In this document: positions 34,747-46,384 of the stretch, in pieces
Numbering within the stretch: the stretch's first letter is position 1
Layout of the letters: every line of letters starts with the position of its first letter
Assembly (NCBI GenBank): GCA_032209605.1
Contig: JASFXZ010000002.1
Coordinates: forward strand, 56,794,431-56,858,430
Origin: Mactromeris polynyma
Lineage: Eukaryota; Mollusca; Bivalvia; Venerida; Mactridae
DNA length: 64,000 bases
Direction of reading: 5' to 3'
Translations under genes and position numbers: made by a program
The notes under the pieces: generated by a model
Seen by the model: the letters and a program-made list of their open reading frames with translations, nothing else
Database searches by the model: none
Told to the model about the DNA's origin: nothing

Positions 34747-36627
34747 CTCATGTGTTCATCCCTCATATAGGTTTATGTTTATGTCTTGTGTCTCGTTCGT
34801 CTTTGTAATTGCTTACATGGGTATAGAGGGTTTTTGTTTTGTGTCGCTTTATGCTTTATGGGGTGACTGCGCCCCTTGAAACTGATGTTTCCATGTCGAC
34901 GTCAATTTTTTATGTGTTTTTTTCATCCAAACATAAATAGATGGAGTAGGGGAAGGAAAAATAGATACAATTTTGGGTAGGGACAAGAAATACATTCTGA
35001 GCAACAGTGCATTAAATTCAGTGTTCGTTTCACGGTCTTTATGTTAACACGATGCGACAATTTTATTACATATATCCGGTGGATGATGAAGTAACCCCTA
35101 GATTTGGACATTATACTGCAACAAATTTCTCATGTGGAGTAAAATTTCATTTTCACCCTCGTCTTCTCGTTCATGCATCAATTGCCATCGTGGGCTATGA
35201 TGTGTAATTTGATATTAATGCTCTATTAAGACTTACAAGTCACCAAGCTATCGTTCATCATCTAACTGATAAATCATTTCACCACAAAGCAGGTTTACAG
35301 TAAGGCACATCTTGCCCGCACATTGACTAAATATTTCACTCTAATGACCATTTATGGTACATTATCATAAAATTCTTAACAAAATATTATGTTCAAAGCC
35401 ATAAACTTTGTATAAATACAAGATCCCCACCCATGAAAACGACTCTTGACGTCTCAGCCGTATCGTTGTCGGTAGAACTAGTCATTTAACGAATGATTTA
35501 TGCAGGATAGGAAATATTCCATCTTAAAGAACGCTCCTGATGTCGCAGCACGAATACTATACGTGCACCTTTCGCTCACATATCAGTGATATACTCGACA
35601 TGTTTGACGTTAGAATGCGCATTGTAAAAAATAAACATGATTTACATTTCACATCAGATATCACCAGAAGATATGTTTTATCATTTATGTATCACTGGGA
35701 TCATGTACCGATGTTATTTCAAGAGTAATAATCACTTTTATTCAAGTTAGACATCTATATGAGTCAGTGAAAGATCATAACTCCTATTTATACTGTTTGA
35801 AACTACGTAACGCCCGTCTTTTATAACTGCAAAGATGAAAGGCGGTGCGAACGTGTTGTTGGCGCTTATGTTTTTCAGTCATGATTGTCGGACGTCGAAC
35901 CCGAGACTTTAATATCCATGGTTAAGGACGAACAGTTTAGCCAAAAAATGAGATTAAATAAATTGGTTTAGGTACCACTTGTTGGTTGGTTAACAATCTC
36001 CTAAAATTGACATTTATTCAATGTTTTTAAATACTGATCCACAGACCATTCTGGAAATTTCCCGCTAATTTATCTTGACTGAGTAAATATCACTTGGATA
36101 TCAAAATAAATAGCGTATTGATGATACATCGTTATATATACCTACCTCAGTAGACCGTAGATTTATCAAACAACGAGAACGAACGCTAAGACCAAACATA
36201 AGTATCAGGGGAAATGCAATTTTTGCGTCTGTAATTGATTATATTCCTGCATTTTAATGTAGGCGTCAGATATACGATATGTTACTCGAGAAATGTCACT
36301 GATTAAGATAAATGTAACACAACTATAAATATAGACAAGCGTTTATATCAATCTTACATTTCACTTATATCGTAATCTAAGTAACACCGTATGATCATAT
36401 AAGGGTTAAACATCGTCTGCACAACAGAACAAAATATTTTTCTTGTTAAAATTGATAACAATTTTTGTGGGTGACTCGTATAGTAAGAGGTTTCAAGTAG
36501 AATTTCCAGGAGTTCATGTCTAGCGCGATATGTCTTACTACAAAATTTGTTGCGGTTCAATTATGACTTCGACTTTCAGGTAAAACATGATCAAATCGAG
36601 GCAAGCGTCTATGTCGCTGAGTGCCTG
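34747..36627. other. No gene recognised
   Basis: AT-rich. A short plus-strand frame at 35835-35912 starts with a hydrophobic MKGGANVLLALMFF but ends after 25 codons; not called. Confidence 0.5.
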
Positions 36628-36822
36628 CGTAGTACCCCCATGTAGTCAATGAGAAGTGAGTGATCTCGACCAATCAATAGTACCCCATGTAGTCAATGAG
36701 AAGTGAGTGATCTCGACCAATCAATAGTACCCCATGTAGTCAATGAGAAGTGAGTGATCTCGACTAATCAATAGTACCCCATGTAGCCAATGTGAAGTGA
36801 GTGATCTCGACCAATCAATAGG
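36628..36822. repeat. 47-bp tandem repeat, four units
   Basis: AGTACCCCATGTAGTCAATG then AGAAGTGAGTGATCTCGACC AATCAAT. The last unit differs (AGCCAATGTG). A looser CAGTCATTGAGTGA repeat follows at about 36940-36985. Confidence 0.9.
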
Positions 36823-38525
36823 TTCATATGACTTCCAAGACATTTAAGCAGGTCGTCACAGATAATAAGTGAGTATTTATGTCATCCCTGGCATTCATTG
36901 AGTAACTGTGCCATTATATAGTCATAGGGTGTGTCACCCTAGACAGTCATTGAGTGAATGTTTCATCCCAGACAGTCATTGAGTGACCATGAAATCCCGC
37001 AAAATTAATGAATGCTGGTATTACCACAGCCAATATGTAAGTAGATATGATGCACAATGCTGCAAATGACACATTCTCATTGAAAGCATCCATGTAGTGC
37101 ATATAGAATCTATTTTGCCATGAAATCGACACAAGTCAACCACATAAACGTGGAACTTGCAGAAAATGTCGCAAATGGACAGAAGATATTATACTTGAAC
37201 TTATAATATAAGGGAGTGAAGAGAAACGTCGTCAACCAGGCTTGATCAGGCATCCTTTCCAGACATAGACTTGAATTCCTTTATGTGTTTGTGCCGGTGA
37301 ATGTACGTTTCTGTCAGTATGTCTTATTTCTACAGTATATATGAGTGTTAGTACAGCATTCAAATATACTCATATATATTTGTTTAGTGTTTTATTTCAC
37401 TGTAGTGTGAGAAAATGTCAAGTTATCGTCTACACCGCCGTGTGGTGATTTAATTCAAATGTTTGTCTTGCAAAAACCTCTCTTTCGTATGACAAATACA
37501 CATATTTTACAGGAGTGCAGTTGATGTGAAGTTTACACACTTTCTTAAACACTTCAGCTGGCGTATTTTGTGACAGATTTCGTCATGAATGGAAAAGAAA
37601 TCAGTTCAGAAACTGAATAATAAAAAACTATCACATAACCTGTGGGTCATGTCATAGTGACACAAACTTTACCCCCGTAGTCAATATATCCGACACAAAA
37701 TATCCGCCCGTGTTCCCAAACCTTCACTTTTAACATAAATGTCAAGAAATTTTCCTATCTGAACACGTTTTGTATTTCGTCTGCTTTTTGTGCGGGAAAA
37801 AAACAACATTTACTTGAGGGAAAATGTGTTGAAAATATATAAGTGCGAAAATGTTATTTTTTGTTCAATTTCTTTCATTGATCATAAAGGAATACATTTT
37901 GAAAACGAACAATTAATAAGTTATTAATGGTGAGAATGGAGCCTTGTTTATGAGTCATCAGATAATAATGTAAATTAAAAGTTTTGATTGTCATTTAGTA
38001 TTTTATGCTATCAAGCCGTCGCTGGTGGTAGTTAATGATGGATCGTCTTGTATTACAATCAACAGTTTATTTTATCTTGAAGACTGACAGAAAAAATGCA
38101 AACAAGACCTAAGAAAGCCGACCTAGAGATTATATTTTATTATAACATTACGCATTTCGACAAAATTAAACTATAAATAAGTCCCATTGCTTAATATTGT
38201 CTCCATAGCCTGTTACATAATGTGAAGTGTGTTAATATAATTGTACGATATATATGTAGGTTTAAACTCAAATACACGCTATGGTATTGAACGGATTTTT
38301 AATTCTACTGTGTAACGTTAATCCTGTTGTTCATTTTGATAGCATAATAGTTCCGAACACCTTCACAGACTAGAACAAATTAACACGAAAAGCTACTTTT
38401 TAATTGAGTTATATTGTATTCTCAAATAATTTAATAATAATAAGTAATTTTTTCTGAGCCCCTTTTTCAATCCTTTTGCGTTTTTGTATTACAATAATGT
38501 AAATGTTCACCTTAAAAATAAGAAG

Positions 38526-38653
38526 AAAGTCGACCTTAGTAATGAGCTGGTCTGATTATCGAGTTATAATGGGGAAGAAAAAATAAAAAACAGGTCCATG
38601 AAAATACGGTCAATATTATTGATTTCCAGGTGGTCTTTAAGTAAGATGTTACT
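38526..38653. mobile_element. CAGTRAAACC-type MITE (family 1), truncated
   Basis: GTCGACCTTAGTAATGAGC...GGTCCATGAAAATACGGTC...GTGGTCTTTAAGTAAGATGT TACTG. The left terminus is lost. Confidence 0.5.
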
Positions 38654-38712
38654 GTAAATGGTATTTAGGTGAGGAAATCTGTAAGACAAGTTTAGTACAA
38701 TCTTGGACTCAC

Positions 38713-38781
38713 CTTTCCCGTGGCCTTTATCTCGTCCCGTAGTTCGGAATTCGTCATACTCGCAGACGCCGATATGACCAT
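38713..38781 (-). other. Possible orphan minus-strand exon
   Basis: ATG at 38781-38779 opens 23 codons (MVISASASMTNSELRDEIKA then TGK) that end exactly at a strong donor AAAG|GTGAGTCC. A possible acceptor (GTTTTTTAG) sits at 38793. No neighbouring exon was found and the peptide has no signal-peptide character, so it is not the missing SMOC start. Could be chance. Confidence 0.2.
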
Positions 38782-40172
38782 ATATGGAATTACTAAAAAA
38801 CATATCCAAACTCTAGGGCTCATTATCACAGACGGTCACAGTAAGGCGTCATCGTGTGAAATATATATAAGCTTAAACTCAAGGCATCCTAACCACGGAT
38901 TATGTTGCTAAGTCCATATATCCATTTTCAAATATATTTGAACGTATAATTGTAAAACAATTGAAACAATTTAGCTACACAGTCGTCTATTGGTTTTTAA
39001 AATTCTACCACAATTGACGTTCAAAATAATCCAAGCCAATTTGAAAGTAACTTAAACTTCCTCGCTAGAAAAATAACTATCTGAATTATTTAAATAACAC
39101 AATATCTCCCATTCTTAAAATGTTCGGTTACATATGTAAGGAAATTACTGACAGTGCACGAGTTTTCAAGCTAATAAAAGCTTACATTAAGTCCGATAAA
39201 AGTTAAAACATAGGTTTCTTTTTCTTCCGTTTCAGTGTACAGTCCTGGTGTAATTTTCGCCTTATCTATCACCATTGCTACACTGATATGACATTTACTT
39301 TCGTTGTTTATTTATTATGTATCACAAAATATCATCCAGTCGGTGTTGACATGCGTGCATTTTAACCTAAATCCACGATAGCGTCAATGGTAAACTTCAC
39401 ACCAGACACAAGTCATACTTCTGATATTCTAACATTGAGGTGAGATAATCTCGTGTTGAAATCTGCTATTAATCCGGCCCTTGATAATCCAGTAATGTGC
39501 AAACCCGCGTTCTGTTACAATCTATAAGTATAATTTAAATCCTGCGCTATCTTTTTTGTAGACGGAAATAATAATACATCGTAGAAATATTTGTTCTTGA
39601 ATTAACGTAGTTTGGTGAGCAACAACTATTTAAGCAGACATAAGAAAATTTGACAAGCGCGTGAACGCTCGCGCTATCGCTCTCTGAGGTCACGAACAGG
39701 TGACCCCTGGCTTATGAATATTCATTAAAAACACACAACCTTATCTCTGACTTTTTTGTAATATTCAAATAAACATAGCAAGCAAAAAATAATTCAATTA
39801 ATATAGTTATCAAAGAGTCCATAGTTTTATGGTTCACGACTGAATATTTCGTAAGGTTTGTTGAACGAATCGAAATACAGTATTTTCACGGCGTGTAAAA
39901 TACACGCCATATGAAATATATATCAACACTACAGTAAATAAAATGCGTTTAAACCATAAATTGAAAACAAGACAAATAATCATAGTATTGTCAGACAAGA
40001 CGACACAAATATTGTCATAAATGTCAGAGTTAATTTATTACATTGTTTAAATGAAATGATTTAATATGTATAGTCGATATTCCCAGGCTCTGTGTCAGTG
40101 AGGCGGTTGGTGCATATACACTGTATATTCGAAATATCAACCTATTTGAAAGGATGTGATAAAAAGACAAAA

Positions 40173-40311
40173 CGGTGAAACTTCAATAATAAGACTATCC
40201 TTAGTTCTGCGGAAATCCGGTCTTAGTCGTGAGCGGGTTTGATTACCGAGTTAAGTATGGAAGAAAAGATGGTCTTATTAATGAGGTGGTCCTCCAGCGG
40301 CGTTTGACTTT
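40173..40311. mobile_element. CAGTRAAACC-type MITE (family 1), degenerate
   Basis: GGTGAAACTTCAATAATAAG at the left, GGTCTTATTAATGAGGTGGT CCTCCAGCGGCGTTTGACT at the right. No clear TA pair. Confidence 0.5.
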
Positions 40312-41982
40312 AAAAATAATACATATCATGCTATAATATTTCAGATTTACATCGGAGCTAGGAACGTGCCGACCAACTGGACTCAAACACAAACCAATCA
40401 AATTACACTGATTTAGGAGGGGACATCACCGTGTGTAATCTGTCCTGAAGTTATTAATATTGAGAACATTCTTAGACTATAAACATCATACACAGTGGAG
40501 GCAGACATATCTTTAACTTATAATTTCAAACTGATGGTATATCATAATGACTAGATATGCTATTTCTCCATGTTTTCATTGGATGGAAAATTACCCTGAA
40601 CACACATGGACGAGTTAACGGAGAATTATGCAACAATTCTGATATCTTTTTTTCATAGGTATTTATTGTCCTCGACCTATGATGCTGATGGATCGAGGGC
40701 AACCACCTCAGCACCTTACAGCACACAGTATCATTGGAGTATATACATGTACGCAATGTTGAAATAAAGTATTTATTAGGAAATAAATAATCTAGAACAT
40801 TTTTTGCTGTTGAAAAGCAGTTCAACTTACGGGGTTGATGATGTTTCAACGTTTCGTCTACGCTGGAAAATCTGAATACAATTCTGTGTTCCGAGCATTC
40901 TGATTTGGTTAAGGTACTGCATACGTATATATTAAGGTCCCTCTATTTCTACTTCAAGGTTACTGGTGTGTTTTGGTGCATCTACAAGGCATCTCTCCTT
41001 GTATTTCCCATACAGTTGGTTGCTGATAAATTAACATCTGTTTCTGTGTACCAGTATGAACTATTATCAAAATGTTGATAAATGTCATTATCCTGCTAAT
41101 AATAGACCCCACATGTACTACACCTGTTTTGTTTGACAGTTACAGCGATGTATTCGTACTCTTTTCTACATTCTTGTTTCATAGATCGACAAAGTCAAAT
41201 CCGCCGTCTTCATATCATCGAACAGAAATCCTCTTTGATACTAATAACACAGTAACACGATAATAAAATATGATATCTAATGCAATGAAATTTGAATGAA
41301 TAAGTAATTTCAGATTGAATGGGCTGGAACACCTGTGTGGACTATTGACAGATTCATTGTAGCACAATGCAACAAAACAGCGGTGTAAAATACCCAGTGG
41401 TCTTAAGTAACTGAAGCGAACAATTAAAGATTATCAACCAAATTCAATTATGCTAATACAGGCACACAAATTAAATCTAGCAAACACCGTACACTGTTCA
41501 TTGCCACTGCACCGTGACGACAAGAAAGTAAACTCCACAGGTGATTGTAAAATGTAGGACGGTTATATTGTGGTAGGGCGTTTGAACGGATCCCTTTCTC
41601 GCATGATGTTGCATAATATATGAATATAACTGCATTAAAAGTTGCCTAAAGACATAGTTATATAGTCATAAAGAAAAATAAGCATAATCGTATTTAATCC
41701 TTTTGGTTTTCCTGTTTAATTTTATTGATTTAACCAGGGTCATTAAAAAGTAACATTGTATTTTGAATTTCTCTAATTTGTGATCAGTCAAGTTAATCAG
41801 TAATTATAAGGTTAATAACAAAGAAAGTAATTAAGAGGAGTTAAAATGCCGGTTACATTTTGCTCTCATTGTTTCAATGCAGTAAATTAATAAAAAAATA
41901 CACCTTAATAGAGTAAGCTTGCAAATATTGCAAATCTACTCCTACCTTCATAGCAACTTTAACGCCCAGAAATTAATATATA

Positions 41983-42412
41983 CAGTAAAACCATACTTAA
42001 AGACAACCTCAATAATAAGACCACCTCAATATCAAGAACACACTTTTCAAGTCCATTTTCACTGTTTTGCTCTATATTCAACATCAATATTAAGACCACC
42101 TCAATATTAAGACCAGGGTCCGATCTCTCAAAACATCTCAAATAGAAATCTCAGCTCTATGTGAGATTTTGCTTAAATCAGAGCCTGGGTTTGGGACAAT
42201 CTCATTTTGGATCTCTAGAAAACTTTCTAAGAAAAAATCTTCTTATCTTTTTTGTTTTGTAATGCCGATTTTGAGTCTGGTCTAAGATGAGAAATATCTC
42301 AACAATTTGAGACAATGTTTCAGCTGAGATTTAGCTCAGATTGAGATGTTTCGGGAGATCGGAGCCAGTTTTCAATGGTCCAACGGGTGGTTTTATTATC
42401 GAGGTTGAGCTG
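41983..42412. mobile_element. Family-1 MITE interrupted by a second MITE
   Basis: Outer left end TA|CAGTAAAACCATACTTAAAG, outer right end GTGGTTTTATTATCGAGG TTGAGCTG|TA. The two halves (41983-42116 and 42369-42412) rejoin at AAGACCAG/TTTTCAATGG, a junction present uninterrupted (in reverse) in the copy at 55982-56136. Confidence 0.75.
42117..42365. mobile_element. Nested Harbinger-like MITE, 249 bp
   Basis: Terminal inverted repeats GGTCCGATCTCTCAAAACAT and (reverse) GCTCCGATCTCCCGAAACAT, flanked by a 3-bp duplication CAG at 42114-42116 and 42366-42368. A 3-bp CWG-type target and GG/GC-starting ends fit PIF/Harbinger; the assignment is inferred. Sub-terminal AATCTCAGCT blocks are also inverted. 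Confidence 0.75.
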
Positions 42413-43147
42413 TATATGTGTGTGTTCATTAATTAACCTAAATGATGGATCCGGATCATTTCACGCCAACGTACAATATTATGATCAACACACCACAGTA
42501 GGACGCACTAGATTACTTTAAATTAACGGGTATGTGCCTTATCATCAACACAGAATCATTAAATACTATTTTACAAAAATATCTGCGAAATGCTTATGTT
42601 ATATTGCATAACACGTAAATAATAAATTTACAAGTTACAACAATGAATATCAAGAACGTAAAAATGCAAAAATGAAAACACGAAAGACAACCAGTACGCT
42701 TAAAATTGTAATGTTAAACTGAGTTGTCTATCTTCCGTCAATCGGCTTCACTCGGTAACCATCGTTCTTTTCCGTTTCTGAAACGAAACTAGCAAATTAT
42801 TGTTTAAAACAACTATTACTCTCTCTATTTTGTGATTATTCGTTACAAATAAATAATCTAGTAAATTTGAGGATCAGGACAAATAGCAACAGTCAGGTTA
42901 AATCGGCGAACACAAAATAATTGATGTAAATTCCCCCAACGATAGACGCTTACACTCAAACTGTTATTGATTTAAGCAAGCGTCTGAACGACATATGCAA
43001 CGTATTTCCGGTAAACAAAATGTCAAATATTTATACTTTATAACCTTGAATAACTGCATGAATCCTTATACTTTTTAAGCATTTGGAACACTATATGTAT
43101 TTAATAATTTGAAAAAAATAGATTGATTAAGGAAAAAAAGTTAAAGT

Positions 43148-43154
43148 TATATAC
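43148..43154 (+). promoter_or_regulatory. TATA-like element of SRP RNA gene copy 1
   Basis: TATATAC at about -28 to -22 from the inferred RNA start, as expected for a Pol III gene with upstream promoter elements. Also present in the inverted copy. Functional role inferred. Confidence 0.45.
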
Positions 43155-43175
43155 ACATTTTCAGTTGATAATGTC

Positions 43176-43474
43176 GACTGGGAGTTGTGGCGTGCTCCTG
43201 TAATCTAGCTACTTGGAGGTCGGGGTCTGGGACGGTTTGAGGGCGGGGGTCCTGTCTTCCGGTGCACTATGTCGATCGGGCGTCCGCACTAAGTTCGGCA
43301 TCAATATGGGCCACTTGGGGGAACCTAGGCGGTCCAGGTTGTCTAAGGAGGGACGTACCGGTCCAGGGTGGAAACACAGCAGACAAAAGTTCCCGTGTCG
43401 TACAGTAGTGGGATAGCGCCTGTGAATAGGCATCGGTTGGTAGCCCGTCCAACATAATTGGACCAGATCCTTTT
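43176..43474 (+). ncRNA. 7SL: 7SL / SRP RNA gene, copy 1
   Basis: About 299 nt, the usual metazoan 7SL length. Recognisable landmarks in order: the 5' domain GTGGCGTGCTCCTGTAATCT AGCTAC; the helix-5 strand TATGTCGATCGGGCGTCCGC ACTAAGTTCGGCATCAATAT; the helix-6 loop region GTTGTCTAAGGAGGGACG; the helix-8 block GTGGAAACACAGCAGACAAA with its GGAAAC tetraloop; CAGTAGTGGGATAGCGCCTG TGAATAG; then a 3' end at GGACCAGATCC followed by T7. The RNA is the scaffold of the signal recognition particle, which targets nascent secreted proteins to the ER. The exact 5' end is inferred from alignment by eye. The gene looks intact and functional. Confidence 0.94.
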
Positions 43475-43477
43475 TTT
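43471..43477 (+). terminator. Pol III terminator (T7) of SRP RNA copy 1
   Basis: Seven T residues directly after GATCC at the expected 3' end. Confidence 0.85.
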
Positions 43478-43524
43478 CTATTTTTAAAGTATACTAATTC
43501 TTTTCTGAGTATATTTTGTATATT

Positions 43525-44078
43525 AATATATAATATAAATTATATTTATAATAGGCCAAAACTTATTTAATTAACTATAATCTATCACTATCGCTGGCCG
43601 GTTCAATATTTCGTTAATGTCAGTACAACGCGCTGTCGTTTGGTCGTGCGCTGTTCTACTAAGTATTAATGACTTACAACAAAATACTGTTAATTAATAT
43701 TATGTCAAAGTCAGGAGTATTCTCTTTATCATTTGCCAGCTCAACATCAACTAGTTTGTTGACACGGATCAAGTAATAGATGTAATAGATTATTAGATCC
43801 CTGTCAACATATTTGTAAATGTATGCATAGAGTTTCTATAATGACATGTCTGTTCGATTATAAACTGAGCATTTGAGGCTATGCTGTATGCTGGGATCTG
43901 ATGCATGTATAGAAATCTAAACCATTACGGTACAACCAAGCTGTCCGACAGAGTCTGTCTTCAATATATGCGCACTTTTAGTAAAAGTTGTAGTAAAATA
44001 CGAATTAGTTATATGCATCAAGATGTTTATACCTTGATTGTTCTTTATCTTATAAATACATTTACGAAATGAAACATT
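43525..44078. other. IR1 spacer, left part; no gene
   Basis: AT-rich. 43865-43960 (GAGCATTTGAGGCTATGCTG onwards) is repeated at 46829-46915 and, inverted, at 49115-49215. The sequence from 43961 to 44078 matches the reverse of 49060-49115 with an insertion. Confidence 0.65.
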
Positions 44079-44447
44079 GTACACATGTACATTGTATATT
44101 CTATGTTAGACTGGCTTTCGTACACATGTACATTGTATATTATATATTAGACTGGCTTTCGTACACATGTACATTGTATATTCTATGTTAGACTGGCTTT
44201 CGTACACATGTTCATTGTATATTCTATGTTAGACTGGCTTTCGTACACATGTACATTGTATATTCTATGTTAGACTGGCTTTCATACACATGTACATTGT
44301 ATATTCTATGTTAGACTGGCTTTCGTACACCTGTACATTGTATATTCTATGTTAGACTGGCTTTCGTACACCTGTACATTGTATATTCTATGTTAGACTG
44401 GCTTTCGTACACATGTACATTGTATATTCTATGTTAGACTGGCTTTG
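44079..44447. repeat. 41-bp minisatellite, short array (about 9 units)
   Basis: Unit GTACACATGTACATTGTATA then TTCTATGTTAGACTGGCTTT C. The same unit forms the longer array at 47083-48193. GTACACATGTAC is a near-palindrome in each unit. Confidence 0.95.
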
Positions 44448-45145
44448 GCCAATGTAATGTTGTTGAACATTTAAATATATTTGTAAAATATTTTACTTCA
44501 TTTCATCAATCATTCAAGTTTTACTATTATAATGTACGCTCCAACTGATATTTATGTCATATTTGAGAGTAACATCAACCAATTAATCAACTAATCAAAG
44601 ACTAGCCACGGGATATATAATTAATTATTTATTTCCCAAATTGTTAAACATCGTTGTAATTTGAATAATATTCTTGGCAAATACGTCGAAATAATGCTCG
44701 TCTAAGCTTATACACCGGATATTGAATCATAGGCAATTGCATAAGCGAAGTTCCATGGGTTTCTCACCAGTGATACATCGGACTGGTTCAAACTTTGCAT
44801 GGTTTCAAAGCCACTTTCTCGCCCTCTGGGGTCTAAGCGTTCCGCTTGGTCCGACAAGGAATTCTATTGGCTCACTGATTGTACAGAGACTGAAACTAGG
44901 AGCTTCCATCATAATTATCGTGCACGAGTAAAGATATACTTAATCGACCAGTGTCTTAGTCTACTGTCACTAACGAAATAAACGGGAGATCAGTCATCAT
45001 GTTCAAATCTCATTTTCATCCTATATTTGATTCGATCCAATATGTATATCTATATTAATAATAATAATTAATATATTGTAACGAGTTCTTTCCCTTTATC
45101 CCTTCTATAGTATATATAGTACAGTCCTTTATATATACTTAAGTA
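44448..45145 (+). repeat. Duplicated flank next to the minisatellite, copy 1
   Basis: Starts GGCCAATGTAATGTTGTTGA and corresponds to 48194-48779, except for about 108 bp (about 44566-44673) absent from the second copy. It includes a more GC-rich part (44722-44930, ATACATCGGACTGGTTCAAA) of unknown nature. Confidence 0.8.
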
Positions 45146-45382
45146 GCGGAGCCGTGGTCCAGTGGTAACGCACTGGACATGTTATCCAGTCTTTCGGACG
45201 AGACTTTAAAAACCGATGTCCCGTGTATGATACTTTACATCGAGCACTTAAAGAACCAGGGCTGCTTCTGGAACTGGGGCATCTCTTGTATCATGCACTA
45301 TCCTCCAAAAATCTAATATGACTAACATTCTTCCGGAGGCGTCGCCCATGTGGGAAACCGGTGGCGACGATACATAAACGCA
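45146..45382 (+). mobile_element. tRNA-derived SINE, copy 1, with deleted B box
   Basis: Starts GCGGAGCCGTGGTCCAGTGG with an A box, then jumps from TTATCCAG to TCTTTCGGACG. Compared with the copy at 48780, 46 bp including the B box are missing; the breakpoints share CAG. The body (CTTTCGGACGAGACTTTAAA, GTCCCGTGTA, CGTCGCCCA..GGGAAACCGG TGGCGACGA) is the same. Probably not transcribable as a SINE. Confidence 0.75.
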
Positions 45383-45698
45383 AATACAAAACAAAATATA
45401 CTTAACAGAACTTATAAGTGTGCAGGTATAAATAAGAGCGTATCTCGGCCAATATTAGTCTGATCTTGCTGCGATTTTCTACAAATATAGCGAAGATACT
45501 TGACATCATATTTTTATTATTTCATGTCATAATCCCACGGATTAAACAAATAAAATCAATAAATGTGATGATGCGATAATTATCAAAACTGCAGCTCGTT
45601 CTTAAAGATGATCTGAATGATTTGAAATGGTGAAATAGCGAGTGTGCACACCCTGACTCAACACACCGAGACCAGAGTATCATAATCTTCACATAGCC
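45383..45698. other. IR1 spacer, right part; no gene
   Basis: 316 bp between the SINE and the right arm of IR1. Unique-looking sequence, nothing recognised. Confidence 0.6.
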
Positions 45699-45745
45699 AA
45701 TATACAAAATATACTCAGAAAAGAATTAGTATACTTTAAAAATAG

Positions 45746-45752
45746 AAAAAAA
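45746..45752 (-). terminator. Pol III terminator (T7) of SRP RNA copy 2
   Basis: A7 on the plus strand, mirror of the terminator of copy 1. Confidence 0.85.
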
Positions 45753-46047
45753 GGATCTGGTCCAATTATGTTGGACGGGCTACCAACCGATGCCTATTCA
45801 CAGGCGCTATCCCACTACTGTACGACACGGGAACTTTTGTCTGCTGTGTTTCCACCCTGGACCGGTACGTCCCTCCTTAGACAACCTGGACCGCCTAGGT
45901 TCCCCCAAGTGGCCCATATTGATGCCGAACTTAGTGCGGACGCCCGATCGACATAGTGCACCGGGAGACAGGACCCCCGCCCTCAAACCGTCCCAGACCC
46001 CGACCTCCAAGTAGCTAGATTACAGGAGCACGCCACAACTCCCAGTC
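45749..46047 (-). ncRNA. 7SL: 7SL / SRP RNA gene, copy 2
   Basis: Reverse-complement copy of the RNA at 43176-43474. I see one base difference over the whole RNA (T at 43258 versus C here), in the Alu-domain side of helix 5. All conserved landmarks named for copy 1 are kept, as are the TATA-like element and T7 terminator. Copies converge toward the spacer: copy 1 is transcribed rightward and this one leftward. Confidence 0.93.
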
Positions 46048-46068
46048 GACATTAACAACTGAAAATGT

Positions 46069-46075
46069 GTATATA
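46069..46075 (-). promoter_or_regulatory. TATA-like element of SRP RNA gene copy 2
   Basis: TATATAC on the minus strand, at the same -28 to -22 distance as in copy 1. Confidence 0.45.
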
Positions 46076-46384
46076 ACTTTAACTTATTTTCCTTAACCAA
46101 TCTATTTTTTTTCAAATTATTAAATACATATAGTGTTCCAAATGCTTAAAAAGTATAAGGATTCATGCAGTTATTCAAGGTTATAAAGTATAAACATTTG
46201 ACATTTTCTTTACCGGAAATACGTTGCATATGTCGTTCAGGCGCTTGCTTAAATCAATAACAGTTTGAGTGTAAGCGTTTATCGTTGGGGGAATTTACAT
46301 CAATTATTTTGTGTTCGCCGATTTAACCTGACTATTGCTATTTGTCCTGATCCTCAAATTTAATAGATTATTTATTTGTAATGA

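Larger units (their letters stand above)
36823..41982. other. No gene called; two MITE relics and a possible small exon
   Basis: AT-rich. Contains family-1 MITE relics at 38526-38653 and 40173-40311 and a possible minus-strand exon at 38713-38781. No other structure recognised. Confidence 0.5.
42838..43524 (+). repeat. Left arm of inverted repeat IR1 (carries SRP RNA gene)
   Basis: About 687 bp whose reverse complement is 45699-46386, with a spacer of about 2.17 kb. It comprises about 335 bp upstream of the RNA, the RNA gene and about 50 bp downstream. The upstream flank differs from the other arm at about eleven positions by my count. Confidence 0.9.

Noticed and set aside
33695..34879. 394-codon plus-strand frame (VVLR/GGAQ repeats)
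   Set aside because: It is the 12-bp minisatellite read through, open in all three frames. The non-repeat ends are short and not protein-like.
35835..35912. Plus-strand frame starting with a signal-peptide-like MKGGANVLLALMFF
   Set aside because: It stops after 25 codons and no donor site leads on to another exon; on the wrong strand for the missing SMOC start.
36947..37132. Minus-strand frame with a hydrophobic stretch, considered as the SMOC signal exon
   Set aside because: The hydrophobic part is internal rather than N-terminal and no phase-0 donor follows it.
43209..46014. Short frames inside 43.2-43.45 kb and 45.77-46.01 kb, identical on opposite strands
   Set aside because: They lie entirely inside the two SRP RNA genes, which explain their conservation.
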